Assembly (NCBI RefSeq): GCF_000620465.1
Contig: NZ_KK211140.1
Location: 186,001-250,000, forward strand
Source: Ralstonia sp. UNC404CL21Col
Lineage (GTDB): Bacteria; Pseudomonadota; Gammaproteobacteria; Burkholderiales; Burkholderiaceae
Direction: 5' to 3'
Length of the DNA stretch: 64,000 nucleotides
Shown: positions 55,713 through 64,000 of the stretch, piece by piece
How the letters are laid out: each line of letters opens with the position of its first letter
Numbering within the stretch: the first letter of the stretch is position 1
Notes under the pieces: model-generated
The model's database searches: none
What the model saw: the letters and a program-made list of their open reading frames with translations, nothing else
Told to the model about the DNA's origin: nothing
Made by a program: the position numbers and the translations under genes

Positions 55713-56861
55713 ATGGAAACCCACATCAAGACGGTTGAATTCGAGCGCCCGGATATGCTTTCCGAGGCGCAATCCGGTGCAAGCTGCGTCGCCCATGCCT
55801 GGGCCAAGGTGCCGCCGGTGCTGTCGCGCGAGGAACGCGACGACCTGAAGGCCCGCATCAAGCGCCTGCTCAAGGAGCGCGAGGCCGTGTTGGTTGCGCA
55901 CTACTACGTGGACGCCGACCTGCAGGACCTGGCCGAAGAGACCGGTGGCTGCGTATCCGATTCGCTGGAAATGGCGCGCTTTGGCCGTGATCATTCGGCC
56001 AAGACATTGGTCGTGGCGGGCGTGCGCTTCATGGGCGAGACCGCCAAGATTCTGAGCCCCGAGAAGACCGTGCTGATGCCGGATCTTGACGCCACCTGCT
56101 CGTTGGATCTCGGTTGCCCGCCGGATGAGTTCGCCGCCTTCTGCGATGCGCATCCGGATCGCACCGTGGTCGTCTATGCCAATACCAGCGCCGCAGTGAA
56201 GGCGCGCGCCGACTGGATGGTGACCTCGTCCATTGGCCTGAAGATCGTGCAGCACCTGCACGCTCAGGGAAAGAAGATCCTGTGGGCCCCTGATCGCCAC
56301 CTCGGCAGCTACATTCAGAAGCAGACCGGTGCCGACATGCTGATGTGGCAGGGCTCGTGCCTGGTGCACGACGAATTCAAGGGCGTCGAGCTTGACCTGC
56401 TGCGCGCCGAACATCCGAACGCGAAGATTCTCGTGCATCCGGAATCGCCGGAATCGGTGGTGGCGCAGGCTGATGTGGTGGGTTCGACTTCGCAACTGAT
56501 TGCCGCGGCGCAGTCGTTGTCGGCGCAGGAATTCATCGTGGCGACCGACAATGGCATCCTGCACAAGATGCGGATGGCCGCCCCCGGCAAGCGCTTCATC
56601 GAGGCCCCGACGGCGGGTAACGCTGCCACGTGCAAGAGCTGCGCGCATTGCCCGTGGATGGCGATGAACGCGCTGACCAATCTGGCCGAGGTGCTGGAAA
56701 CCGGTCGCAACGAGATTCACGTCGATCCGGCCATCGGGCGGCAAGCCGTGGTCTGCATTGACCGCATGCTCGACTTTGCCGCGCGCGAGAAAGCCGCGGT
56801 TCGCCCGCAAGGCGACCTGGCCGCCAACGCACAACTCTTCCAAGGAATCGGCCCGGCATGA
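55713..56861 (+). CDS. nadA: Quinolinate synthase
   Basis: 382 residues. [60 protein letters not shown] and [13 protein letters not shown] carry the cysteines of the [4Fe-4S] cluster and the substrate residues. It condenses iminoaspartate with dihydroxyacetone phosphate. I place the start at ATG 55713 after GGAG; in-frame extensions exist upstream. Its stop overlaps the nadC start (ATGA). Confidence 0.96.
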   Translation: METHIKTVEFERPDMLSEAQSGASCVAHAWAKVPPVLSREERDDLKARIKRLLKEREAVLVAHYYVDADLQDLAEETGGCVSDSLEMARFGRDHSAKTLVVAGVRFMGETAKILSPEKTVLMPDLDATCSLDLGCPPDEFAAFCDAHPDRTVVVYANTSAAVKARADWMVTSSIGLKIVQHLHAQGKKILWAPDRHLGSYIQKQTGADMLMWQGSCLVHDEFKGVELDLLRAEHPNAKILVHPESPESVVAQADVVGSTSQLIAAAQSLSAQEFIVATDNGILHKMRMAAPGKRFIEAPTAGNAATCKSCAHCPWMAMNALTNLAEVLETGRNEIHVDPAIGRQAVVCIDRMLDFAAREKAAVRPQGDLAANAQLFQGIGPA

Positions 56862-57757
56862 CGGCAACACAGATGAACACGACAAGTCTTGCCGCTTCGG
56901 CTGAGGCAATTTTCGATAGCTTTGGTCCGGCGCTGCGCGAGGCGTTAGCCGCCAACGTGGCCGCAGCCATTGCAGAGGACGTCGGCACGGGCGACCGCAC
57001 TGGCTTGCTGATCCCCGCCGATCGCCATGCGCGCGCGCGCGTGATCGTGCGCGAGGACGCTGTGCTCTGCGGCACGCCCTGGTTCGACGCCTGCATGCGC
57101 GCCGTTGACCCGACGCTGCTCGTCACGTGGCGCCAGCACGAAGGCGATCGCATGGCGCCCGATTCCGTGGTGTGCGAGATCGAAGGCCCAGCGCGTTCGC
57201 TGTTGACGGCGGAACGCCCGTCGCTGAACTTCCTGCAGTTGCTGTCCGGTGTGGCGACGGCAACTTCCCGTTACGCCGCAGCCGTCGAAGGCACGCGCGC
57301 CCGCGTGCTCGACACGCGCAAGACGCTGCCGGGCTTGCGCCTGGCGCAGAAGTACGCCGTGCGGATCGGTGGCGGCGAGAATCAGCGTCTGGCCTTGTAC
57401 GACGGCATCCTCATCAAGGAAAACCATATCGCGGCGGCAGGTGGTGTGACGGCGGCCCTGCGCGCGGCGCAGGCGTTGAATGCCGGCGTGACGATCCAGA
57501 TTGAGGTGGAAACGCTCGCGCAGCTGGATGAAGCGCTGGCGGCCGGTGCCACTTCTGTGCTGCTCGACAACTTCGAGCCGGCTGCGATGCGCGAGGCTGT
57601 GCGCGTGACCGCGGGAAGGGCGCTGCTGGAGGTGTCCGGCGGCGTGAACATCGAGACGATCCGCACCTTTGCCGAGACGGGCGTGGACCGCATCTCCGTC
57701 GGCGCGCTCACGAAGGACGTGCGCGCAACCGACTTCTCTTTGCGGATCGTCGACTAA
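56858..57757 (+). CDS. nadC: Nicotinate-nucleotide pyrophosphorylase (quinolinate phosphoribosyltransferase)
   Basis: 299 residues. [72 protein letters not shown] and VLLDNFEP are family signatures. It converts quinolinate and PRPP to nicotinate mononucleotide. Coupled to nadA and convergent with nadB, so all three steps from aspartate to nicotinate mononucleotide lie here. Confidence 0.97.
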   Translation: MTATQMNTTSLAASAEAIFDSFGPALREALAANVAAAIAEDVGTGDRTGLLIPADRHARARVIVREDAVLCGTPWFDACMRAVDPTLLVTWRQHEGDRMAPDSVVCEIEGPARSLLTAERPSLNFLQLLSGVATATSRYAAAVEGTRARVLDTRKTLPGLRLAQKYAVRIGGGENQRLALYDGILIKENHIAAAGGVTAALRAAQALNAGVTIQIEVETLAQLDEALAAGATSVLLDNFEPAAMREAVRVTAGRALLEVSGGVNIETIRTFAETGVDRISVGALTKDVRATDFSLRIVD

Positions 57758-57766
57758 GCCCAGGCC

Positions 57767-59368
57767 TCAGCGTTTCCGGGCGATCTGCCGATGGGTCGGC
57801 TGCATGACCGTCGGCAGCGCCTTGGGCAACGTTTCGGGGTAGTCGCGCGAGAAATGCAGGCCGCGGCTCTCATGCCGTGACAGCGCGCTGTCGACGATGA
57901 GCGAGGCAGCCTCGACGAGGTTGCGCAATTCCAGCAGATCGTGGCTCACGCGGAAGTTGGCGTAGTACTCCGTGATCTCTTCGCGCAACAGCGCAATGCG
58001 GTGCTGCGCCCGCTCCAGCCGCTTGTTCGTACGCACGATGCCGACGTAGTTCCACATCATGCGACGCAGTTCGTCCCAGTTGTGCGAGACGACGACTTCC
58101 TCATCGGGATCGGTCACGCGGCTTTCGTCCCATGCGGGAATTTGCACCGATGTTGGGTCCGAGGCCGGTTGCGCAAGGATGTCTTCCGCCGCGCCGCGCC
58201 CGATCACCATGCACTCCAGCAACGAATTGCTCGCCAGCCGGTTGGCGCCGTGCAGGCCGGTGTAAGCCGTCTCGCCGACGGCGTACAACCCAGCGATATC
58301 CGTGCGCCCAAGATGGTCCGTCACCACGCCGCCGCACGTGTAGTGCGCTGCCGGCACAACGGGAATCGGTTGGCGCGTGATGTCGATGCCCAGCTCCAGG
58401 CAGCGCGCCATGATGGTCGGGAAATGCTCCTGGAGGAACGCCGGGCTCTGATGGCTGATGTCCAGATAGACGCAGTCCAGGCCGCGCTTCTTCATCTCAA
58501 AGTCGATGGCGCGGGCGACGATGTCGCGCGGCGCCAGCTCCGCTCGCTCATCGTGCGCAGGCATGAAGCGCGTGCCGTCGGGCAGGATCAGCTTGCCGCC
58601 TTCGCCGCGCACGGCTTCGGTAATCAGGAAGGACTTCGCGAACGGGTGGTACAGGCACGTGGGGTGGAACTGGATGAACTCCATGTTCGCCACGCGGCAT
58701 CCCGCACGCCACGCCATGGCAATGCCGTCGCCGCTGGCCGTGTCCGGATTCGTCGTATAGAGATAGACCTTGCCCGCACCGCCCGTGGCCATCACGGTCT
58801 GGCTCGCGGTAATCGTCTTGACGTGGCCCGACGCAATGTCGAGCGCGTACAGGCCATGGCAGCGCATGCCGGACAGGCCCAGCTTCGCGTCGGTAATCAG
58901 GTCGATCGCGAAATGGTCTTCCAGCAGCGTGATGTTCGGGTGATTGCGCACCTTCTCGACCAGCGTCGTGACCACGGCATGGCCGGTGGCATCGGCGGCG
59001 TGGATGATGCGGCGATGGCGATGGCCGCCTTCACGCGTCAGGTGGAAGCCGAGTTCGGCCTGCTCGTCACGCGTAAAGGGCACGCCATGGCCGATCAGCC
59101 ATTCAATGGCCGAGCGCCCGTTCTCGACGATGTAGCGGGTCGCGGCTTCATCGCACAGTCCTGCCCCGGCAATGAGCGTGTCGTCGACGTGCTCGTCATG
59201 GCTGTCGCCCGAATCGAGCACTGCGGCAATGCCGCCCTGTGCCCAGTCGCTGGCACCTTCCGGCAGGCTGCGTTTGCTGATGACGACCACGCGGCGGTGA
59301 TCGGCTAGGTGCAGGGCGACGGTCAGGCCCGCCAAGCCGCTGCCAACAACGGCAACATCGAAATTCAT
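57767..59368 (-). CDS. nadB: L-aspartate oxidase
   Basis: 533 residues. N-terminal FAD site [15 protein letters not shown], then [11 protein letters not shown], the [11 protein letters not shown] region, and [52 protein letters not shown]. It oxidises aspartate to iminoaspartate, the substrate of NadA. The start at 59368 matches the family; the frame reaches further upstream without support. No terminator is seen in the ten bases between its stop and nadC. Confidence 0.96.
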   Translation of the reverse strand: MNFDVAVVGSGLAGLTVALHLADHRRVVVISKRSLPEGASDWAQGGIAAVLDSGDSHDEHVDDTLIAGAGLCDEAATRYIVENGRSAIEWLIGHGVPFTRDEQAELGFHLTREGGHRHRRIIHAADATGHAVVTTLVEKVRNHPNITLLEDHFAIDLITDAKLGLSGMRCHGLYALDIASGHVKTITASQTVMATGGAGKVYLYTTNPDTASGDGIAMAWRAGCRVANMEFIQFHPTCLYHPFAKSFLITEAVRGEGGKLILPDGTRFMPAHDERAELAPRDIVARAIDFEMKKRGLDCVYLDISHQSPAFLQEHFPTIMARCLELGIDITRQPIPVVPAAHYTCGGVVTDHLGRTDIAGLYAVGETAYTGLHGANRLASNSLLECMVIGRGAAEDILAQPASDPTSVQIPAWDESRVTDPDEEVVVSHNWDELRRMMWNYVGIVRTNKRLERAQHRIALLREEITEYYANFRVSHDLLELRNLVEAASLIVDSALSRHESRGLHFSRDYPETLPKALPTVMQPTHRQIARKR

Positions 59369-59473
59369 GGAAGACGCGGGATGCGGTGCAGGCGCGGCTG
59401 GAGGTAACACAGTCGCATGTCAATCGGAAAGAGGAGCAGTGTACACCGCAGCATGCGCCAAACAGCAGGCAAC

Positions 59474-59500
59474 AAAAAACCCGCCTGAAAGCGGGTTTTT
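59474..59500 (-). terminator. Rho-independent terminator after rpmG
   Basis: On the minus strand ACCCGC and GCGGGT pair around six bases and are followed by TTTTTT; the plus strand also has a T run, so it may be bidirectional. It lies 46 bases after rpmG. Confidence 0.88.
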
Positions 59501-59545
59501 GCTGTCGGTCATGCCGACGGAAACAAGATGCGCAATCCGCGAGGA

Positions 59546-59716
59546 TTACTTGATCTTGGTTTCCTTGTAAGCGACGTGCTTGCGGGCGACGGGATCGAAC
59601 TTCATGATCTCCATCTTTTCCGGCTTGGTGCGCTTGTTCTTGGTGGTCGTGTAGAAATGACCCGTACCTGCGGTCGATTCCAGCTTGATCTTGTCGCGTC
59701 CGCCTTTGCTGGCCAT
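59546..59716 (-). CDS. rpmG: 50S ribosomal protein L33
   Basis: 56 residues. The translation [21 protein letters not shown] continues [21 protein letters not shown] to KETKIK. It lacks the two CxxC pairs of the zinc-binding form, so it is the C-minus type. It follows rpmB by 13 bases on the same strand. Confidence 0.97.
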   Translation of the reverse strand: MASKGGRDKIKLESTAGTGHFYTTTKNKRTKPEKMEIMKFDPVARKHVAYKETKIK

Positions 59717-59729
59717 GTTTAACTCCTAA

Positions 59730-59963
59730 TTAGACTTCGCCGCGTGCGCGCAGGTCCACGAGCACTTCGTCGATGCCTTTTTTATCGATCAGGCGCAGAC
59801 CAGCGTTCGAGACGCGCAGGCTCACCCAGCGGTTTTCGGATTCGACCCAGAAGCGGCGATTCTGCAGGTTCGGCAGAAAACGGCGCTTGGTCTTGTTGTT
59901 TGCGTGGGAAACGTTATTGCCGACCATCGGCGCTTTCCCGGTCACTTGACAGACGCGTGCCAT
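59730..59963 (-). CDS. rpmB: 50S ribosomal protein L28
   Basis: 77 residues, typical length. [20 protein letters not shown] and [20 protein letters not shown] are characteristic. Upstream gene of the rpmB-rpmG pair; AGGAG precedes the ATG. Confidence 0.98.
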   Translation of the reverse strand: MARVCQVTGKAPMVGNNVSHANNKTKRRFLPNLQNRRFWVESENRWVSLRVSNAGLRLIDKKGIDEVLVDLRARGEV

Positions 59964-60143
59964 GGAGCACTCCTAACTAAATTCGTTGGCTACAGTTTGC
60001 GACCGGGCGCTGGGACCAAAACCAAGCGCAGCGCCACTGTAGAGGTGGGACTTCAGCGAAACGCGGATTATACACACAAAACCGCTGACAAATCAACGAG
60101 ATCGACGGATTGCTGTTGGGCACCGTGCGATGCGGTGTCGGCA

Positions 60144-60818
60144 CTACATTTTGCCGTGTTCCAGGAAGCCGTAGACGTGGCTGCGGCCGACGATCATGTG
60201 ATCGAGGACGATCACGTCGAGCATGGCCAGCGCGCGGCGCAGCTCGCGGGTGAGGGTGATGTCGGATTCGCTGGGCTGGGTATCGCCCGTGGGGTGGTTG
60301 TGGGCCAGGATCACGGCGGCCGCATTGTGATGGAGGGCGCGCTTGGCGATCTCGCGCGGGTAGACGCGCGCCTCGGTCAGGGTGCCGCGGAAGAGTTCTT
60401 CCCACGCGATCAGCCGGTGTCGTACATCTAGAAAGAAGCAGGCGAACACCTCGTGCGGGCGGTGCCCCAGTGTCAGACGCAAGAAATCCTTCACGCTTTG
60501 AGGCGATTCAAAGGTCTGACCGTGCGCGAAGTCTTCTTTCAGTGCGCGCCGGGCAACCTCCAGCAGCGCATGCAGTTGTGCGTATTTGGCCGGGCCCATG
60601 CCGTTGATCGAGGAGAACTCTTGTTGGGAGGCGTGGCACAGCCGCGCGAGCGATCCAAAGTGAGAAAGCAGTTCGCGGGCGAGGTCGACGGCGCTTTTGC
60701 CTGGCATGCCGACGCGCAGGAAGATGGCCAGCAGCTCCGCATCGGAGAGGGCGGCGGGGCCGTGGGCGAGCAGTTTTTCACGCGGCCGCTCGTGGGCGGG
60801 CCAGTCGACGATTGCCAT
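60144..60818 (-). CDS. radC: RadC family JAMM-domain protein
   Basis: 224 residues. A helix-hairpin-helix N-terminal part (SINGMGPAKYAQLHALLEVARR) precedes the JAB/MPN+ metal site HNHPTGDTQPSESD, where H, H and D bind zinc. The name reflects an old link with DNA repair; the true function is unknown. The start at 60818 gives MAIVDWPAHERPREKLLAHG, the normal family beginning. It is separated from rpmB by about 180 bases. Confidence 0.94.
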   Translation of the reverse strand: MAIVDWPAHERPREKLLAHGPAALSDAELLAIFLRVGMPGKSAVDLARELLSHFGSLARLCHASQQEFSSINGMGPAKYAQLHALLEVARRALKEDFAHGQTFESPQSVKDFLRLTLGHRPHEVFACFFLDVRHRLIAWEELFRGTLTEARVYPREIAKRALHHNAAAVILAHNHPTGDTQPSESDITLTRELRRALAMLDVIVLDHMIVGRSHVYGFLEHGKM

Positions 60819-60936
60819 AGGGTGACATGAGCGATGGAAACCCCCCGACCGCAGGAGTGCGGCGTACGTCGCGCCTGCGGCCGCGAGGAGGGCTGACGTA
60901 CAATAACGGGTCACTTTTTGGTCAAGCAGGTTGAGC

Positions 60937-61425
60937 GTGCAAAATTTGGTGAACGAGGCGTCCGCGACGACGCCAGACGGCGCAGGCAAGGTGGTCGGCC
61001 CGGATTCATTTCTGACGCTGCACTATCGCATCGCGTTGGAAAACGACACGGACATCGTCACCACCTTCGACGACAAGCCGGCCACGCTGCTGCTCGGCCA
61101 AGGCCAGATGGCGCCCACGCTGGAGCAGGCGCTGCTCGGTATGCGCGAGGGCGAACGCACGACGTTCCGCCTGGCGCCCGAGCATGCGTTCGGTCCGCGC
61201 AATCCGGAACTGTTGCAGCGCGTGTCCCTGGCCACGCTGCGCGAAAACTCTTCGTTCGAAGAGGATTACCAGCCGGGCGACCTGGTCGAGTTCAATGCGC
61301 CCAGCGGCGGTAAATATGCCGGCGTGCTCAAGGAAGTTGGCGAGACGTCGGCGCTGTTCGACTTCAACCACCCGCTGGCCGGCCAGACGATCGTGTTTGA
61401 AGTCCAGCTGATCGGCATTCTTTGA
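60937..61425 (+). CDS. fkpB: FKBP-type peptidyl-prolyl isomerase, SlpA/FkpB type
   Basis: 162 residues from GTG at 60937, with AGG six bases upstream; an in-frame TTG at 60931 is also possible. [74 protein letters not shown] is the FKBP fold with a flap insertion, as in SlpA. It catalyses prolyl isomerisation and chaperones proteins in the cytoplasm. One base separates its stop from the ispH ATG, the same arrangement as fkpB-ispH in E. coli. Confidence 0.92.
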   Translation: MQNLVNEASATTPDGAGKVVGPDSFLTLHYRIALENDTDIVTTFDDKPATLLLGQGQMAPTLEQALLGMREGERTTFRLAPEHAFGPRNPELLQRVSLATLRENSSFEEDYQPGDLVEFNAPSGGKYAGVLKEVGETSALFDFNHPLAGQTIVFEVQLIGIL

Positions 61426-61426
61426 T

Positions 61427-62410
61427 ATGGGTAACGCTGTGAACGCCCCGCTCGACTCCATTGATCCGGTCACCCAGGCCGACGCAGAGGTTTTGTTGGC
61501 GCAGCCACGCGGCTTCTGTGCTGGCGTGGATCGCGCCATCGAAATCGTCGAGCGCGCCCTGGAGCTGTTCGGCGCGCCCATTTACGTGCGTCACGAGATC
61601 GTCCACAACGCCTATGTGGTGGGCGATCTGCGCAACAAGGGCGCGGTGTTCGTGCAGGAACTCGACGATGTGCCCGTGGGCGGCACGGTCATTTTCAGTG
61701 CGCACGGTGTGTCGCGGGCGGTACGCGAGGCGGCCGAAGCGCGCGGCCTGCGTGTATTCGATGCGACGTGCCCGCTGGTGACGAAGGTGCACGTCGAAGT
61801 CTCGAAGATGCGTGCGCAAGGCTTCGAGATCATCATGATCGGGCACAAGGGCCATCCCGAGGTGGAAGGCACCATGGGGCAGGCCAACGACGGCATGCTG
61901 CTGGTCGAATCCGTCAATGACGTGGTGCATCTCGAGGTGAAAGACCCGACGCGCCTGGCCTACGTGACGCAAACCACGCTGTCGGTGGACGAGACCCAGG
62001 AAATCGTGGCCGCCATCAAGGCGCGCTTCCCGGCGGTGCACGAGCCGAAGAAGCAGGACATCTGCTACGCGACGCAGAATCGCCAGGACGCTGTGAAGTT
62101 CATGGCGCCGCAGGTGGAAGTGGTGATCGTTGTCGGCAGCCCGAACAGCTCGAACTCGAATCGCCTGCGTGAGCTGGCCGAAAAGCTGGGCGTGCCCGCC
62201 TATATGGTGGATACGCCTGAACAGGTAAAGCCCGAGTGGGTGGCAGGCAAGCGCCGCGTGGGCCTGACCGCCGGTGCTTCGGCGCCTGAGGAGTTGGCGC
62301 AATCGATCGTCGATCGGCTCAAGGCGCTGGGCGCGCGCACCGTGCGTCCGCTCGACGGGATCCAGGAAAACATGTCCTTCCCCCTTCCGAGGGGGCTTCA
62401 AATGAATTGA
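61427..62410 (+). CDS. ispH: 4-hydroxy-3-methylbut-2-enyl diphosphate reductase
   Basis: 327 residues. The three cysteines of the [4Fe-4S] cluster are in [22 protein letters not shown] and [10 protein letters not shown]; the substrate loop [16 protein letters not shown] is present. It makes IPP and DMAPP in the last step of the non-mevalonate isoprenoid pathway. Coupled to fkpB, and followed by a terminator. Confidence 0.97.
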   Translation: MGNAVNAPLDSIDPVTQADAEVLLAQPRGFCAGVDRAIEIVERALELFGAPIYVRHEIVHNAYVVGDLRNKGAVFVQELDDVPVGGTVIFSAHGVSRAVREAAEARGLRVFDATCPLVTKVHVEVSKMRAQGFEIIMIGHKGHPEVEGTMGQANDGMLLVESVNDVVHLEVKDPTRLAYVTQTTLSVDETQEIVAAIKARFPAVHEPKKQDICYATQNRQDAVKFMAPQVEVVIVVGSPNSSNSNRLRELAEKLGVPAYMVDTPEQVKPEWVAGKRRVGLTAGASAPEELAQSIVDRLKALGARTVRPLDGIQENMSFPLPRGLQMN

Positions 62411-62491
62411 ATGCGTTTATGTAAATGCCCACTTAAAAGCGCACAAAAACTGTGCGCCCTAATGCGGTGCATAAATCGCTTTTGATGATTC

Positions 62492-62527
62492 AACGGCCAC
62501 TTCTTTCGGGAGTGGCCGTTTTGTTTT
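62492..62527 (+). terminator. Rho-independent terminator of ispH
   Basis: AACGGCCACT pairs with AGTGGCCGTT around a nine-base loop and is followed by TTGTTTT. Confidence 0.88.
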
Positions 62528-62620
62528 GTGCATTGCAAAAACCCCTTCAACGCCCGCGAACCCTTGATTTACCGTGGAAATCGCCCGCCAAGCCGCCTGG
62601 ATAGGGGGTTTCCCCTACTC

Positions 62621-62636
62621 TGGCACGGTTCTTGAT
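62621..62636 (+). promoter_or_regulatory. Near-consensus sigma-54 promoter element
   Basis: TGGCACG-GTTC-TTGAT matches the consensus TGGCACG-N4-TTGCW at 11 of 12 positions; the C of the -12 GC is A. The inverted repeat TAGGGG-GTTT-CCCCTA ends four bases upstream. Transcription would run toward the livJ-like gene. Confidence 0.45.
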
Positions 62637-62745
62637 ATGCCTATGCGCCGTTCGCGAATGCCTGCGCGAAATGACGCCTGTTTGGGCATTGGGGAAAGCC
62701 CGTAAAGCGGCGTAGTTACTGTAAAAATCGTTGTTGCGACGCGTA

Positions 62746-62773
62746 TTGCATCCGCAATAAAAGGGGATACAAT
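62746..62773 (+). promoter_or_regulatory. Candidate sigma-70 promoter of the livJ-like gene
   Basis: TTGCAT (62746-62751), 16 bases, TACAAT (62768-62773). The -10 box is good and the -35 weak. Start near 62780, inside the palindrome that follows. Confidence 0.5.
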
Positions 62774-62779
62774 TCGCGC

Positions 62780-62794
62780 GTTTCAAATTGAAAC
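62780..62794. promoter_or_regulatory. 15-base palindrome GTTTCAA-A-TTGAAAC, candidate operator
   Basis: Perfect seven-base arms around one base, placed at the expected transcription start of the livJ-like gene, 70 bases before its ATG. This is a classic position for a repressor. Confidence 0.55.
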
Positions 62795-62864
62795 AATCGG
62801 CGCGGGGGGAGCGGCCGGGAGGCAGGACGCTCTTCTTGCTCTTGCGAGATCTAGGAGATCACTC

Positions 62865-64000
62865 ATGCAAATTAAGTTTGCCAAAGTTCTGCCGCTTGCG
62901 GCTGCCGTGGCACTCGTAGCAGCTTGCGGTAAGAACGAGGAAAAGCCCGCAGACCAAGCTGCTGCACCTGCAGCAACGTCGGCTCCGGCTGCTGCTGCCG
63001 GTGGCGGCGAGACCGTCATCAAGATCGGTCACGCGGCTCCGCTCACGGGCGGTATTGCTCACCTTGGCAAAGACAACGAAAACGGTGCACGCCTGGCCGT
63101 TGAAGAAGCCAACAAGGAAGGCCTGACCATCGACGGCAAGAAGATCAAGCTGGAACTGGTCGGTGAAGACGATGCAGGCGATCCGAAGACCGGCACCGCC
63201 GTGGCGCAGAAGCTGGTTGACGAGCACGTTGTTGCCGTCGTCGGCCACCTGAACTCGGGCGTTTCGATCCCGGCCTCGAAGATCTACAGCGATGCAGGCA
63301 TCGTGCAGATCTCGCCGTCGTCGACCAACCCCGACTACACGAAGCAAGGCTTCAAGACGACCTACCGCGTGGTTGCAACCGACGCGCAACAAGGTCCGGC
63401 ACTGGCGAACTACGCCGCCAAGACCCTGGGCGCCAAGACCGTGGCCATCGTCGACGATGCCACCGCCTACGGCAAGGGCCTGGCCGACGAGTTCGAGAAG
63501 ACCGCGAAGGCAGGTGGCGTGAATGTCGTGGCGCGTGAGGCAACCAACGACAAGGCGACCGACTTCAAGGCCATTCTGACCAAGATCAAGGGCAAGAAGC
63601 CGGACGTGATCATGTACGGCGGCATGGACGCCACCGGCGGTCCGTTCGCCAAGCAAGCCAAGGAACTGGGCATCACGGCCAAGATCGTTGGCGGCGACGG
63701 CGTGTGTACCGACAAGGTGGCCGAACTGGCTGGCGACGCGATCGACAACATCGTCTGCTCGGAAGCAGGCCTGGCGCTGTCGAAGATGGAGAAGGGCGCA
63801 GACTTCGAGAAGAAGTACCAAGCGCGCTTCAACACGCCGGTGCAGATCTACGCACCGTTCACGTATGACGCCGTCAACGTGATCATCGACGCGATGAAGC
63901 GTGCCAACTCGACCGACGCTGCCAAGATCCTGGCTGCCATGCCGGCAACCAACTACAACGGCGTGATCGGCAACATCGCGTTCGACGACAAGGGTGACCT
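62865..64000 (+). CDS. Branched-chain amino acid ABC transporter binding lipoprotein (partial)
   Basis: 378 residues visible, cut by the right edge. The signal peptide ends in a lipobox (LVAACG) and is followed by an Ala/Pro-rich linker and a LivJ/LivK-type periplasmic binding domain: IKIGHAAPLTGGIAHLGKDNENGARLAVEEAN, GHLNSGVSIPASKIY, ISPSSTNPDYT and YGKGLADEF. It would capture leucine, isoleucine or valine for import, anchored by lipid. AGGAGA precedes the ATG. Expression looks highly regulated given the palindrome and two promoter types upstream. Confidence 0.93.
   Translation, partial: MQIKFAKVLPLAAAVALVAACGKNEEKPADQAAAPAATSAPAAAAGGGETVIKIGHAAPLTGGIAHLGKDNENGARLAVEEANKEGLTIDGKKIKLELVGEDDAGDPKTGTAVAQKLVDEHVVAVVGHLNSGVSIPASKIYSDAGIVQISPSSTNPDYTKQGFKTTYRVVATDAQQGPALANYAAKTLGAKTVAIVDDATAYGKGLADEFEKTAKAGGVNVVAREATNDKATDFKAILTKIKGKKPDVIMYGGMDATGGPFAKQAKELGITAKIVGGDGVCTDKVAELAGDAIDNIVCSEAGLALSKMEKGADFEKKYQARFNTPVQIYAPFTYDAVNVIIDAMKRANSTDAAKILAAMPATNYNGVIGNIAFDDKGD

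Larger units (their letters stand above)
62411..62864. other. 454-base region upstream of the livJ-like gene
   Basis: Holds an early hairpin GCGCAC/GTGCGC (62439-62457), the ispH terminator, an inverted repeat TAGGGG/CCCCTA (62602-62617), a near-consensus sigma-54 site, a sigma-70-like promoter and a palindrome. No gene is visible. Confidence 0.6.

Noticed and set aside
62439-62457. GCGCAC/GTGCGC hairpin after ispH as a second terminator
   Set aside because: On the plus strand no T run follows; on the minus strand a short T run exists but no gene ends there.

Overview
The window is a stretch of bacterial chromosome with high G+C and dense coding. Gene order (ribF-ileS-lspA and coaBC-dut, nadA-nadC facing nadB, rpmB-rpmG next to radC, fkpB-ispH, clpS-clpA, icd) and protein sequences as I recall them point to a betaproteobacterium of the Burkholderiaceae, most likely Ralstonia. 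That placement comes from recognition, not from a database search. I see no tRNA, rRNA, insertion sequence, prophage, CRISPR array or replication origin.

Left part (1-31.4 kb) is mostly accessory metabolism, transport and periplasmic functions. It holds a truncated binding-protein/permease fusion of a betaine-type ABC transporter beside an HD-GYP protein; a small exported protein made of tandem KADPYTDGA-like repeats; a TetA-like efflux pump; a periplasmic cyclohexadienyl dehydratase (PheC) behind an exported M20 peptidase; a HipA-like protein that has lost its kinase residues; a DNA alkylation repair operon (Ada-AlkA fusion, Ogt, EamA exporter); a short-chain dehydrogenase; a YpfJ-type metallopeptidase; a DapA paralogue; a gamma-glutamyltransferase/MHS transporter pair with a divergent LysR gene; DoxX; an MFS pump with a divergent LysR gene; a second LysR gene; an MliC-like protein; a four-gene run for exported proteins (calcineurin-type lipoprotein, di-haem cytochrome c peroxidase, DUF192, Tat-exported metallo-beta-lactamase fold); and an orphan small subunit of a membrane sugar dehydrogenase.

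Right part (31.6-64 kb) is mainly core housekeeping: icd, cspA-type cold-shock gene, clpS-clpA, dut, coaBC, lspA, ileS, ribF, a hybrid histidine kinase facing a LuxR-type response regulator, purN, an RsmB-like rRNA methyltransferase, a PLD-fold protein, an MscS channel, a membrane fatty-acid desaturase, nadA-nadC facing nadB, ribosomal proteins L33 and L28, radC, fkpB-ispH and the start of a branched-chain amino acid binding lipoprotein cut by the right edge.

The most unusual signals are outside the proteins. A roughly 280-base leader before the desaturase contains several perfect stems (54084-54293). A roughly 275-base leader precedes the cold-shock gene. There are strong palindromes upstream of icd, ypfJ and the livJ-like gene, and a near-consensus sigma-54 site before the last. 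An inverted repeat with CCGA-N4/5-CCGATTT arms precedes the HipA-like pseudokinase. All regulatory calls are by eye and need testing.
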